From the NCBI RefSeq assembly GCF_011745365.1, contig NW_024468912.1:4340001-4404000 (forward strand): 64,000 nucleotides of DNA, read 5' to 3'. The DNA comes from Cryphonectria parasitica EP155 (lineage: Eukaryota > Ascomycota > Sordariomycetes > Diaporthales > Cryphonectriaceae). The translations under genes were made by a program, and so were the position numbers. This document shows positions 1 through 11,130 of the stretch, piece by piece. Positions within the stretch are counted from its first letter, which is position 1. Every line of letters starts with the position of its first letter. The notes beneath the pieces are model-generated. The model was not told where the DNA came from, ran no database searches, and was given only the letters and a program-made list of their open reading frames with translations.

Positions 1-360
1 CTGAAGCCATCAGGGTTCGGGTTCTAGACCATGCTATGCTACCATGCACTATAGTAGCACCGCGTTACCTAGTTGTTTTGTTCTCCCCGCTCCAACCTGT
101 CGACCTCTCACGAAGGAAATCGGTGGGGTTCTGCTCACGTCTCTTCGCGTTTGCTTCTCAGCAGCTCTGCGATATCATCTTCTGGGCTCCAGGATTCCTT
201 TCTCGGTTAGGCATCAAGAGGGAAACGCGGGCCGATTATGTGTTGACCCGTGCCTCTGCTGGGCCGCGCCGCTTCTGGTCGCATACAGCACAGCGTCGTC
301 CACCACAGAGAATGAGGCACTGGATGTGTTCTCCTGGCTTTCTGATCATATCAGATCAAG
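1..360. other. 5' flank of the JmjC gene, no gene seen
   Basis: Upstream sequence of the JmjC gene. Open frames run through it but have no recognisable protein character and merge into the coding exon in other frames. It presumably contains the promoter and 5' UTR. Confidence 0.5.
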
Positions 361-3300
361 ATGGCTCCTGCTACACATCCTCAGGCCAAATTCGATCCTA
401 TCCCTCCGAATCTGGACCTGCATGCCATCGTCGATCGAACGCCAAACTTCGAGTTCGCCCAGCGCATACCTGCCTCTAAGATCAGGAAGCTCGAGTTCGA
501 GAAGCTCGTCTGGTACCAGGTCATCAAGCAGGGCAAACCTCTGGTCATCGAGGGCTGGCAGGGTAGACTCCCAAAGTCGCTCTTCAGTGCTCAGTGGCTG
601 GAGGCAACCTACAACAAGAAACGTAGGCCTGCCTCCTTCAAGCGTGCCTCCTTTCTACCCTTGTTGCTCTTTTCATAGGATACTGACCGAGACCCCGTAG
701 AGGAGGATGTCCGTGACATCAATGCTCAGATTGACATCCCCATGACCATTGGTCACTACTTGCGATCGATGCGACAACTTACCGAGCAGTGGACACCGCA
801 TAACTTCCGAGACGAGCGAAGACAAAGACTCTACCTGAAGGATATCGACTGCCCGCCAGAGTGGCATGACTATCTGCGGAAGATCATGCCGCCAGGTTTA
901 TTCTACTGGAACGAGAACATCGAGGATTATGGTGCCAATCAAGATGACCTTTTCGTGGAGGAGAGGACTGCCGCGCCGGCGGGTGATCTCATGAGCAGCC
1001 TGCCGCAAGACATGCGCGCCCAGAATCTGATGTGCTATATTGGGCACGAGGGCACATACACGCCAGCGCATCGCGAGATGTGTGCCTCTCTGGGACAGAA
1101 CATCATGGTCGAGGCTTCAACTAACGAAAATGGGGAGAAGGAGGGCAGTTCCATATGGTTCATGACCGAAACGAAAGACCGTCAAGTTGTTCGCGAGTAC
1201 TTCTTGTCCATGCTAGGCCACGATGTCGAGATCGAGAAACACTTTGCGCAGATCAATGCTTGGAAGAAAGCGACCTTCCCGGTCTACATCGTCGAACAGA
1301 TGGTGGGCGATTTCATCCTCATTCCGCCTCTGGCACCCCACCAGGTCTGGAACAGAGGCACTCGAACCATGAAAGTTGCCTGGAACCGAACGACTGTGGA
1401 GACCTTGGATTTTGCCCTGCATGAGGCGCTCCCACGTGCGCGGCTCGTCTGCCGCGACGAGCAGTACAAGAATAAAGCCATCATCTATTTCTCACTAAAG
1501 AAGTACCACGAGATGCTGCAGAATGCCGCAGACCCTCAGATGACCTGGTTGATGGGCGACGAAGTTGGCAAGGATTCCGTGAGGCTCCTGCAGCTCAAGA
1601 AGGACTTCAGAAAGCTGCAGCAGCTCTTCACAGAGATCCTGGTGGATGAGATGTTCTCCTCCAGGGAGAAGAACGTCGAGATGATTCCATTTGACTCGTG
1701 CATCACCTGCTCTTATTGCCGGAGTAATATTTTCAACCGCTTCCTCACCTGTAAGCACTGCGTCCGAGATCTCATAGGAGGCGACCAAGATACCTACGAT
1801 GTTTGCATGGAATGCTACGCCATGGGACGATCCTGCCTCTGCGTCTCCGGCCTGTCATTCTGCGAACAATGGGACTGGGCTGAGCTCATCGACAACTATG
1901 AGGCGTGGCGAAACATGGTCATCTACAACGATGGTTTTGTTGATTTGAACCTATCGCCGCCGCCTCTGGAGATTGCCAGGATGAAGATTGGCAGGAAGTC
2001 CTTGGCTCAGGTCTGCCAGGAGCAGCTGCGGATCAGACCATTTCATGATATCACAAAACCTGACAGGCCGCCTTCGCTGGAGCCGGAGGAGGAGGAGCCG
2101 GTGGTGGTGGATGAGCAAGGACATCCTAAGAAACGGAAGCGGAAGAAGAAGAAGGGTGATACGTACAAGTGTCACACTTGCATCCACAAGGATTACACCT
2201 ACCGTCTGGCGTTCTGTACGAATCCTGGCTGTCATCAAGCCTATTGTTTTGGCGTCCTCTATCGGGCATTTGATATGATGCCACAAGAGGTACTGCAGGC
2301 GGAGCATTGGCACTGTCCCAAGTGCCGGGGAATTTGTAACTGTGGTCACTGCCGCAGGGCGGGGACCACAGTTCCCTACGAGCCCAAGAACACCTACATT
2401 GGTCACGACACGCGGGCTGTTGCTGATGACCGCAGCCAAGAAGTCCTTGTTGACTTCCGAGTACACAATCTCAATTGGCTGAAAGCAGCCGGTGACGAGA
2501 GCCGGAATCACAACAGCAAGAGGATCCAGCGTCTCCGCCAGCAGGCTGACGCCGAAAAGGAGAAGGACCAGGACGTTGTGGACGCTCTCGTAGATACCAA
2601 TGCTGCTGATACTAATGATTTCGAGGACCGTGGCGAGATCGATGGCAACCTCAACGGCGATGACGCACATGGTCGCCAAGATCTGTTCACCCAGAATGGC
2701 GCCGCAGAAGCTGGTGGCCTGTTGGCGTTGCCCGACGCGGCGACCCTATTGTATCCTGAGACAGCCTATCCCGAACCACCTGGGCCGGAACGAAGGCTCG
2801 GAATGGGTTATTACGAGCAGGATGATTCTCCCGACAAGATCCTCTACAATTATTACGAGGAGCCCAATGGTGAGGACATGCTTGACGAGGAGGCCGAACT
2901 TGTCAAGAAAGCGCTACGCTTGGCGAAGCGTCGCGCTCGCCAGGAAGACGACAGTGACCCAGATTTCGTGGTTGGAAAATCACACAAGAAGAAGAAAGTG
3001 GATTACGCAAACAAGGCCAATACACTCCAGAATATGGATCCTGCACTCCTTGGTGGTGAGGATGTGACCATGGTGGATGCGCATGCAGAGCCTCAGCCGC
3101 AGGCACCTACCGAGGTTACAGCAAACGATGAACAGCAGGAAGAGCAACAGGGACCGGTGGACCTGGGGCGACCATTTGATCCTAACATTCCGACCTTGCG
3201 GTCGTCGAGGCCCACAGTGTCTTATGCCGAGATGGAGGGAGATATTGAGGAGTTCAATGAGACAGTGCCAAGCAAACCCAAGAGGCCCAAACAGCCCGAG

Positions 3301-4440
3301 GCCACGCCGACAGCAGCGAAAGCTAGTTCTGATCCTCTCGACCTAGCTGCCGAAGCATTTAGGGCGATCGCGAATGCGCCCAGCAACCAGAGTCCCCCCA
3401 GGGCATCCGCTCGCCGAAAGGGACGGCCGGGCAGACCACGCAAATCGGATGCAACCGCTTCTTCTACTCCACCAACAGGCTCAACCAAGAATCGCGGCCG
3501 ACCTTCTCGGGCGTCCCTGGCCATGAGCTCGGCGCCCTTCACCGACGGGATGCCAGATTCTCCCCACGATGCCATGATCGGGGAGCTTGAGCAGGGGCTT
3601 GCCAAGGAGCTGGAAGATGGTAATTCCTCTGCTAGCCCCACGGCTGAGATGCTGAGGCCGAGGAGAAGAGGCCGTCCCCCAAAGAAGGCCGTGCAGGTGG
3701 CTGACAAGCCAACACCGATTACAACATCTCGCATCGATAAGGTGCCTGCGCCTGCGCCTGCTTCAAGTGAGAAGTTCTTATCCATGGCCGAGCGTATGGC
3801 GCTCCGTGGCAAGAAGATCAAGATCGGAAAGCGGAAGCAGGCAAAGGATGGAGGGAATGCGGTGGACAAACAGGCCAGCAGTGTGCAGGCTGGTCCCTCG
3901 AAAGTTGCGAACACCATTGTGCCGACCATCGAAAAGCCACAGGAGCCGACCGAGCCACAGGCCTCACCGGTACCGCCGCAGCTTCAGCAGCCTGGCAAAC
4001 ACCACACGGAAGAGCCCGTCACATCCCGGCCTACGAGCATCGTTCCGATGCCCAGGGTCTCTACCTTGGCATCTCCTCGGTCGAATGTTTCGAGCCCTGC
4101 ACCCGTCACTGTCATCACGAGAGCGTCGGGCAGTGCTGCGATCGATAGAGAGCTGGCATCGAGGGACCCGTCTCCGGTCGTGCAGCCGCCCAAGCCGAAG
4201 GGCCCGACAATAGTAAGACTCGGAGACTCGGACGATGACGACGGCTTCAGCCTGTACAGCAGTTCACCCTCTAGTTCTGGGAATCAAGATGAGACCTCCG
4301 ATAGGGACTCCAACGAGGACATGCCCGCTGAGACTATAACGAGGTCTGCCTTGCGAGGGAGGCCCGCCGTGAGAGGTAGAGGGGCCCGTGGCCGCGATCG
4401 TAGTCGTGGTCGGGGGCGGGGCAGGGGAAGGCCGGCTTGA
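361..4440 (+). CDS. JmjC-domain protein with Cys-rich zinc fingers and AT-hooks (chromatin regulator)
   Basis: Two exons, 361-622 and 701-4440, giving 1333 aa. The 78-bp intron (gtaggc...cgtag) carries the branch site TACTGAC at 681-687; the nearer AG at 678 would put the reading into a stop, whereas 701 gives a continuous KKQEDVRD junction. Residues about 100-330 form a JmjC (cupin) domain. The putative Fe(II) ligands are H211 and E213 (AHRE) and H301 (APHQVWN), so the metal triad looks intact. Two Cys-rich blocks follow, at about 421-475 and 578-641; the second resembles the zf-4CXXC_R1 finger found with JmjC in KDM3-like proteins. A basic stretch near 563-572 could be a nuclear signal. The C-terminal half is low-complexity with several GRP-type AT-hook motifs and an RG-rich tail. 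The inferred role is a nuclear 2-oxoglutarate-dependent demethylase or a DMM-1-like heterochromatin regulator; substrate is unknown. Confidence 0.9.
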
Positions 4441-4946
4441 AATGAAGGGGACGTGCACCTCGCCCGAGATGCATGATCGCAGTTCTCAAGCAGCCTTGGT
4501 TCGTCGTTATGAGAGTGCATCGCAGGTAGCGGCAACAGTCAAGCTAGAGGCGCGTATTGCTTGCACAGCCTTCTTTGTTGTACTAGTAATCAAGCAAATT
4601 TGATGTACCAATCTCTGTGATGGATGTGGCTTTTTAAAATGCTCCTTGATTTCTTCCTCTTTCTGTTATGCCTTGATCTGTCAAGACTCAGAAGCAAACA
4701 ACAACCTTCCATCGAGACAAGAACGCCACATGCATATTTGCTTTCTCCGTAGTCCAACACTGCTTTCTGTATTCTCCATGAACTCAAACAGTTCCGATAA
4801 ATAATCCGCAAAGCACCTACTACTCCTCTTTCCCCAAACTCTCCTCGTTTGCTGTTTTCTTCCTTGTTGATTATTATTCTCTCAGTCTGCCTCAAACGAG
4901 TCGCCCTGGCGGTCAGCGTCTCTTCGTACTCTTGTCTCACTCCACT
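4441..4946. other. Convergent intergenic region
   Basis: Lies between the stop codons of the JmjC gene (+) and the small mitochondrial-type gene (-). AT-richer than its flanks and probably holds both 3' UTRs and polyadenylation signals. No gene seen. Confidence 0.5.
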
Positions 4947-5442
4947 TTACATAGGATCCTTGGTCGAGGTACCCTTGGCCGTCTGCTCTTCGGCATGCTT
5001 CTTGGTCCGCTCCTGCATCTGAGCAAAGTCCTCCTTGGGGGAGCGGTCCGCCTTGATGGCCTCCTCGCCGTCGGAGGCGAGCTCGGGCTTCCAGTGGCCC
5101 TTGCCGCTCTTTTGCTTGGCCAGGGAGTCTTGCTTGTGCTTGTCGTAATCTTTGGTCTCTGCTAGGGAGTAAGCAATTGATTGCCGAAGAGGGGGTGGGG
5201 AGAGGAGAAGGGAGGGAGGGGGTGTGACAAGTTGGTGAAAAGTGATGAGAAGGTGGGGTGGAAATGCGTGGGAGAATAAAGGTGCTGTTGCTTTCGTGAT
5301 GAGACTCATGAGTTGACATACCACCCGCGGACTCCTTTAACTGGCGAGACGAGGACACAGCGAAGCCTCTCTGGAGAGTAGGCATTGTGGTGACGGCGGG
5401 CCGCAGAGCGCCAGCTGATCTGAGAAGAATTCTTGAGGCCAT
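4947..5442 (-). CDS. Small conserved fungal protein with mitochondrial-type presequence
   Basis: Two exons, 5442-5322 and 5161-4947, encoding 111 aa. The donor is GTATGT at 5321. The acceptor is a tandem CTAG/CAG pair, so exon 2 may start at 5161 or 5158, adding or removing one Ala without a frame change. The first 30 or so residues are Arg/Ser/Ala-rich without acidic residues (MASRILLRSAGALR...), typical of an amphipathic mitochondrial targeting peptide. The mature part is short, highly charged and rich in Lys, Glu, Asp and Gln (KDYDKHKQDSLAKQKSGK, then GHWKPELASDGEE), with no membrane segment and no Cys, suggesting a disordered soluble matrix protein. I believe this pattern recurs in ascomycete proteins of unknown function, some with unsafe carrier-protein names; no function is assigned. 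Converges on the JmjC gene. Confidence 0.75.
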
Positions 5443-6359
5443 GGTTGCGATTGACGTAGTTGGGTGTCGAACTCGTGTAGCTAGGGAAGTCTTCTTGTTG
5501 GTGGTTGAAGAAACGGAGAAGGGAACAAGACACTCTTCTCGTGATCGTTTCCCTGGGTGTTGATTAATTGTCTAGAGGTTTGGTGGATGTTTGAACGAGG
5601 GAAAATTCTCACAGGTAGTTATTACTGGACAAAGGGAAGAGAGCTATGCTATGTAGCTCTTTCCATATCCTCGGTTGTGTCTCTCTCCCTCTGTCAAGGG
5701 GGGTTGCTGGGTAATGATGTCATACTTGCAAAGCTGCCTGTGATCTTACTTTTCAAGGCGCTCCTAGTGGTGGATGTGGATCTGTGGGGCAGATGGACTC
5801 TGGATGGAGTAAGTAATTACTTGAATACTACATACGTATTTTAAGTATATAACAAGAAATCATTATTGACAGACTCGTCATTCATCAACCTGTCAATGAA
5901 TGCATGTTGGTAACATCCACTCCCTTGGGGTGAGATGGGAACTGCCTGGATTCAGTGGCCGCCCTGATCTGATCGCCCAGAGCCGCACAAGCAGATCTCA
6001 ACTACATTCCATTGTTGCCTCACAAACTCCTCACCTTCTCCTGTGTCATGAGTGAGTAGTGACGTGCAAGACAATGTTGGATTGTCCTTTATTATTCCCA
6101 TCAGCGACATCGGAAAGCTTACAGATCTTTTTCTGGCGAAAGCATTAGGGACCGGGGGCTGTCTCAAATGTTTTTCAAACAAATGTTGCCATCACTTCTA
6201 TGCGATGGAAGGTCGTCTCAGAGAGTGCATACTATCACACTGCACACTTGCTGATCATGGATTAATTACTAGGCATGTCAAGCCAGGCAAGGCAAACAAA
6301 CATTCCATTGTCAAAGTCTTCGATTTGATCATTAGCCATCCTGGCCCCGGATCTCCATA
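5443..6359. other. Intergenic region, no gene seen
   Basis: Promoter region of the small mitochondrial-type gene on one side and 3' flank of the BTB gene on the other. Short open frames here have no recognisable features. Confidence 0.5.
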
Positions 6360-6442
6360 CTAGCCCTTCTTCTTCTCCTCCTCCCTTCTGGGCTTCCTGT
6401 ACTTGTCATCACCGCGCGCAAGCGGCTACGGTGCTTATGCGC

Positions 6443-7307
6443 TCAGTTGTCCTGGTGGCCCTCTACCATGACGACGCGGGTGTCGTCGCCATCCCAGCCA
6501 TCCTCGCAAAGATCGTTGATCGGATGGGCGTGGTAGTGGCACTTGTTGCCATTGAAACCGGGCGGTGGTCCCATACCCATAGGCTGGTACAGGCGCAGGA
6601 AGGCGCCTCGCATCAGACCGACGGGCAGCATCTCCACCAGGGCCTCGTCCATCCAGTACGACCGGTTCTTGGCCGTCCACGCCAGCGTGTCGACGAGCAA
6701 CTTGCGCATGTTGGTGTCGAACGGGGTGCGGGCCTCGAGACGCTCCAGCGACGCCCGGGTGAAGCCCATCTGGTGTCCGTTGCTGCGGTGGGCCTTGTAC
6801 ATGACGGTGGCGATGATGGCGTCCTCGAGAGCCTGGATGATGTACTTGTGGGAGAAGATGTAGAGGTCCAGCAGCTCCGACATGGGCATGTGCTCCAGGA
6901 AGGCCTTGGAGCACTCGGTGAAGCCCGACACACGCCCGTACGCCCAGCGGCAGAAGGTGTTGAACGCCTTGGGATCGTCCTCGGGCAGGGCGAGGAAGGA
7001 CAAGCGCTGCTCAGCAAAGCCGTTGTTGAAGCAGACCCTGAAGAAAGGGGAGGTTGTCTCCTGGAGAATGTCCTTGTGGATAATGTATAGGATCTCATCA
7101 GGACCAACGGTGATGGTCACCATGTGGGTGCCAAGGTGGCTGCTGTGCTGGTTGTCAGTAAGTGATGTACAACGACATAATGCCAGCTGCTTGAGGTGTT
7201 GGTTATCCTTACGGGACGATGTCCTTCTCATCATCTTCATCTTGCCCAGCAGGCAGAAGCTCAGAGGCAGAGCCACTGTCCTGGACGTCACTCATGTTGT
7301 CGCTCAT
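6443..7307 (-). CDS. BTB/POZ-domain protein
   Basis: Exons 7307-7213 and 7142-6443 give 264 aa. The intron has donor GTAAGG at 7212, branch site TACTGAC, and two in-phase acceptors 3 bp apart (exon 2 from 7142 or 7139). The N-terminus is short and acidic (SELLPAGQDEDDEKD). The BTB fold follows: VTITVGPDEILYIIHKDIL, then SPFFRVCFNNGF, the ALPEDDPKAFNTFCRWAYG core and a helical tail, as in the many fungal BTB proteins that carry no other domain. Such proteins dimerise or act as adaptors, including for Cul3 ligases; the partner here is unknown. An alternative end is possible: splicing from ATG|GTAGAG (6464 region) to an AG near 6411 would replace the last ten residues with a basic tail ending KPRREEEKKKG at 6360. 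Confidence is high for the domain, moderate for the 3' end. Confidence 0.8.
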
Positions 7308-8350
7308 CTTGCTCGTCAAGCTTGTGGTTTGCAAATGGCAAAATTGTTGTGGGAGGCTACACTCGAAGCTGTCGTCGGAAAGTGTAAGAACAAGGTGTGG
7401 GAAGATGAAAGAACGCGTCAAGAGAGGTTGAGGGTTCGCGTTGTGGGATGGAGTAAGAAAAAACAACACAAGTTGTGGTTGTTGTGTGTGGAATAGTGGA
7501 GGAGCACAGCAACCTTGGAGTGTCAAGATAGAGTTGTCACTGAGATCGATACCTGTTGGCTGAGGGAGAGAGGACAGGCCGCCTTTTTTTCTGGCTGTTG
7601 GGTCTTAAGCAAAGGGAAATCTGGAAAGCATGCAACAATGCGTCCTCCTAGACCTTTCTTGCAGCATCATTCCAATCTCACCAGTCTCTACCTTTCAATG
7701 GACAGTGCCATAACTCGATGGACTCTACAATGCCAACCTCTACACATAGATTTATAATAGCTAAGCCTGTGATTTACTGAGCTTAGTATGTAAGGACTAT
7801 GATCTGTCGTTCTGCTTGACTGTTGACGATTGTCGAGATGTATGTGCCCTATCTTTGGAACTTGGACTGCTTAACTAGTCTTCTATCCACTCACAACAGC
7901 ACACTTACGTGGCTAATTCCCTCCATCTGGCTTCAGTATGTTCACCAAAAAGAACCACCAAATAGGCCTCTACTGCACGCCCACCTGGTGGTAGAAGAAA
8001 GAGGAGAGATGCTCCTAGAGGGAATGATCCAGACGTTCCAATGCTCAGCTGATTTGTGGAAACAGGTAGACCTCAAGTTCCTCACCCAAAGCCCAGCAGT
8101 ATTCTGAAGCTTCATGCTTTGTCTACTATACTGAGAGCCCGCCACGACTATCACAATACGATCAACGACGCGAAAGATATTTGCGCAGAGGAGGGAGGTT
8201 TGATTATCCTTCTTCTTCATCACAGAGCACCTCAGACTATCACGAGACGATAATGGTCACAACGAAGTAGCGAAAGCGTCAAACAACGACGTCGACCGAT
8301 CTGACCATACAGTCCAAACGACAGAGCGCTGCTGCATACTCGTGGATCAA
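7308..8350. other. Intergenic region, no gene seen
   Basis: About 1 kb between the BTB start and the MFS stop, both on the minus strand. It must hold the BTB promoter and the MFS 3' UTR. No coding pattern, RNA gene or strong repeat was recognised. Confidence 0.5.
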
Positions 8351-10429
8351 TCAACCCATCTGCTGGACCGGCCCCGTCGTCTCCATCTTCAATGTCACAA
8401 ACAGATCATGACGCGCCCACCAACTCCGCAGGCGTTTTCCATATACGTACACGGGCAGACCCAACAAGCACAAAAAGATGGACGTCCCACCAAACACATA
8501 CATGATCTGTTCTGGTCCCTTGGCAGCAACCCAGTCATTCGCAAAGTTCGACAGCCCATAAAACATAAAGTTCTGTAGAGGGGATTGTCAGTGACGGCCA
8601 AAAACACTTAGAACGGGGAGATCTGGCACAGCGAGAGAGAGGACTGCAGCCCCCTTCTTATAATTCCGGCGCGCACCTTGAAGAACATGTTCATGATAAA
8701 CATCTCGTTGCTCTGGCTCCGAAATGCATCGAGGGCATACGAGAGGGTCGAAAAGATACCGATGAGCACTCCGACCATCATTACGCCCTGCAGGAACGCA
8801 CACAGCTCGGCAGCGGCGCCGATTTCCATGGCGTAGCCGAACAGAAACATTCCTAGTCCGCACATGATCATCGCAAATAACATGAAGACGAGACGAAATT
8901 CGGGCTCACTGCGAGGATGGTGTATTAGACCGGAGTAAATCAGAAGAGTGAGAGACAGACAGAGGTCGTGAACCAAAAGCCGAGGAGAAGAAGAAGAAGA
9001 AGAAGCAGAAGAAGTAAAAAACGAAGACTCACTATACACCCGAGTTTTTCTTGGCCATCCACTTCACAACAGGATCGCTCCCCCAGCCAACAATAATCGA
9101 CCCTATCATGCCGCCGATGAACGGCCCCGCACCGATATAGCCGACCTGCGCAGGGCCAAAGTTCCAAGGTGGTCCCGAGAAGACGCCGGACAAGATGATG
9201 GCCGAGCCTACGTACCAGCTGTTGAGCAGGCCTGACGTGATGATTGCGTAGCAGGCAGCAGGGTTCAGCAGCGTGAGCAGTGGGCCCAGGAGAAACTTGA
9301 AGGTATTGTCCCTGGAATACACGCCTGTGAAGACGGCAAGAGACTCGACGAATATCTTCTTCTTGGGTGGTGGAGGTGGAGGAAGAGCGACCTCCCTCGG
9401 TGCGGCTGCTGCTTTTTCATCATCGCCATCATGATGCACAACCGCTGCGACATCATCTTCCTTCTCCCTCCCTGGATGGGCCGTACCGACTGGCGGTGGT
9501 GCTGTCGCTGTAGTGTCACCCTTGTCAAGGTCCACATCGTACCTCGTCTCACGAACATACGTCGTCTCCGGACAAAACAAGAACATGGCCACGAACTGAA
9601 GCACCAAGAAAATCTGAAACAGGTGGAACAGCCACAACCAGCCCAGGTCGGCAAAGACCTGCCCGCAGATGATGGACGCCAGGCTCGAGGCCGAGTTGAG
9701 CACAAAGTTGATGAGCGAGACGCGCAGGCCGCGCTGGTGCACAAAGTACATGTCGCCCACCGTGGCCACGATCAGGCTCTCAAAGGCGCTCGTCGAGAAG
9801 CCCTGGATGATGCGGGCCGCGAGCAGGTAGCGGTAGCTGATCTGTGCCTCGCCCACCGCGGTGCCGACGATGTCCAGGAGCGTCGACACGAGGAAGACGG
9901 GTCGCTTTCCGTACTTCCTGCTGAAGGCGCAGACGAAGGGGCCGATGCAGCCGGCCGCCAGGAGGTTGTAGCCTGAGACGAGCACGACCGAGGTGAGCGG
10001 GCGGTTGAGGGTCGTGGCGATGGCAGAGTAGGATGCGTTGAGCAGTGGTCCCTAATTGCACGATCATGAATGCTGTGTGAGTAAATAACCTTTTCTCTCT
10101 TGAGAACTTCCTGCGCTTGACGATTGATGTCAAGTATTTCTTTTCTTGTTTCGTTTCTTTGAAAGAAGAAGAAGAAGAAGAAGTAAGAAATCATGGATGG
10201 TAATCACATTTGTGCCAGCGTTCAGCATAGCCCCCAGACATAAGATGGCCGTGATCAGTTCTTTTCTCCACATGGGCCAGTTGAGGGGATCGTTTGGATC
10301 GTCCGATGGCTGAGGTGCCAGGACGATGTGGGAGTCTTTTCCCTTGCCATGCTTTAAGCCCTCAACTGCTGCGGCATCCTCGCTGCGTGCAGTTTCATCG
10401 TCCAGGAAAACTGTTCCTGGAACATGCAC
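8351..10429 (-). CDS. Major facilitator superfamily transporter (DHA1-like)
   Basis: Four exons, 10429-10208, 10051-9033, 8908-8677 and 8572-8351, joining in phase to 564 aa. The cytosolic N-terminus carries the DDPNDPLNWP box common to fungal drug:H+ antiporter-like MFS proteins. Hydrophobic segments follow in the 6+6 pattern: GPLLNASYSAIATTLNRP, a motif-A-like loop FSRKYGKRPVFLVSTLL, then segments up to LFCPETTYV. A charged central loop (DKGDTTAT...KKKIF) separates the halves. The second half contains NPAACYAIITSGLLNSWYVG and YEPEFRLVFMLFAMIMCGLG. The intron 8909-9032 splits the Tyr codon of GVYEPEF, which helped fix its borders. Intron 1 has a relatively weak donor (GTGATT) and contains a (GAA)n stretch. 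Probable plasma-membrane exporter or importer of small molecules; the substrate cannot be read from sequence. Confidence 0.9.
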
Positions 10430-10704
10430 AAGACTGCTGTGGTCTAATAGTCATCCAATATCATTAGTGGTTGTCAGCTCCCACGCGGTTGTGGAGTGGA
10501 TTATTTGAACTGTGCTGTCTTACCTTCTAGTACCCCGAACCCCATGTCGATAGATTGAATTCAATATTATGATCTTTGTTTGGCAGGCAGTATAAATACT
10601 GAAGAAACGCAAGTCTGCTGTTGAGTTGGTCCACGGATTAGGCCGGCCATATTTGTACATGTTCTGGGTTTCGTTGCTCATCTTTCCCCACCGCGCCCTC
10701 GCTA

Positions 10705-11013
10705 TTACTTCCCCGCATATTTGGATCTGACGGCATTATATTGGCTTGGGTCATATAGATATTCCCCCATAGGGAGTGCGGATGAATCCATGTCTCTTTC
10801 AGCCGGATCTCCAAGACCACAAGCGTCTTGGGCTTTCTTCATAAGCTCGGGACTGATCTGACTCCCGTGGCCAGTACTCTTTAAGTAGGGCCCTGGAAAG
10901 TGAGATCGCATTGTCAGATGCTCAATTTTGAGTTTTAAGATATATATATGTGAGAGTCCACGCCTCTCATGAGCTAATGGCTCAGGTTGGACGTGCCCTA
11001 GTTTTCGGACCAT
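10705..11013 (-). CDS. Possible small hypothetical protein, start unresolved
   Basis: The best-supported part is a terminal exon 10892-10705 encoding PYLKSTGHGSQISPELMKKA, then DACGLGDPAERDMDSSALPMGEY and a Lys-rich end. It is preceded by a good branch site and acceptor (ATCTGACAAT...TTTCCAG). Donor GTGGAC at 10961 joins it in phase to an upstream frame that includes an ATG at 11013. Further upstream the same frame encodes a Gly/Thr-rich hydrophobic stretch (GLTTGVTTGVATYF) that could be a membrane segment, but no convincing ATG precedes it. The C-terminal composition looks protein-like; the family is not recognised. Alternatively it is a fragment or non-coding. Confidence 0.35.
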   Translation of the reverse strand: MVRKLGHVQPEPLAHERRGLSHIYILKLKIEHLTMRSHFPGPYLKSTGHGSQISPELMKKAQDACGLGDPAERDMDSSALPMGEYLYDPSQYNAVRSKYAGK

Positions 11014-11130
11014 GAAATACGTAGCTACACCAGTAGTAACACCAGTAGTAAGTCCTGAACCAGTGGTTTGCACATTCAGTATGAAATCCTTTGAAGCGTT
11101 GCAAGACTGGCCATGATATATTGTGATCAA

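Noticed and set aside
679..700. Using the AG at 678 as the acceptor of the JmjC intron
   Set aside because: It brings an immediate TGA after the junction; AG at 700 follows the TACTGAC branch site and preserves frame.
6431..7090. A 219-codon plus-strand frame opposite the BTB gene
   Set aside because: Mirror frame of the BTB exon; the minus-strand product has a recognisable domain.
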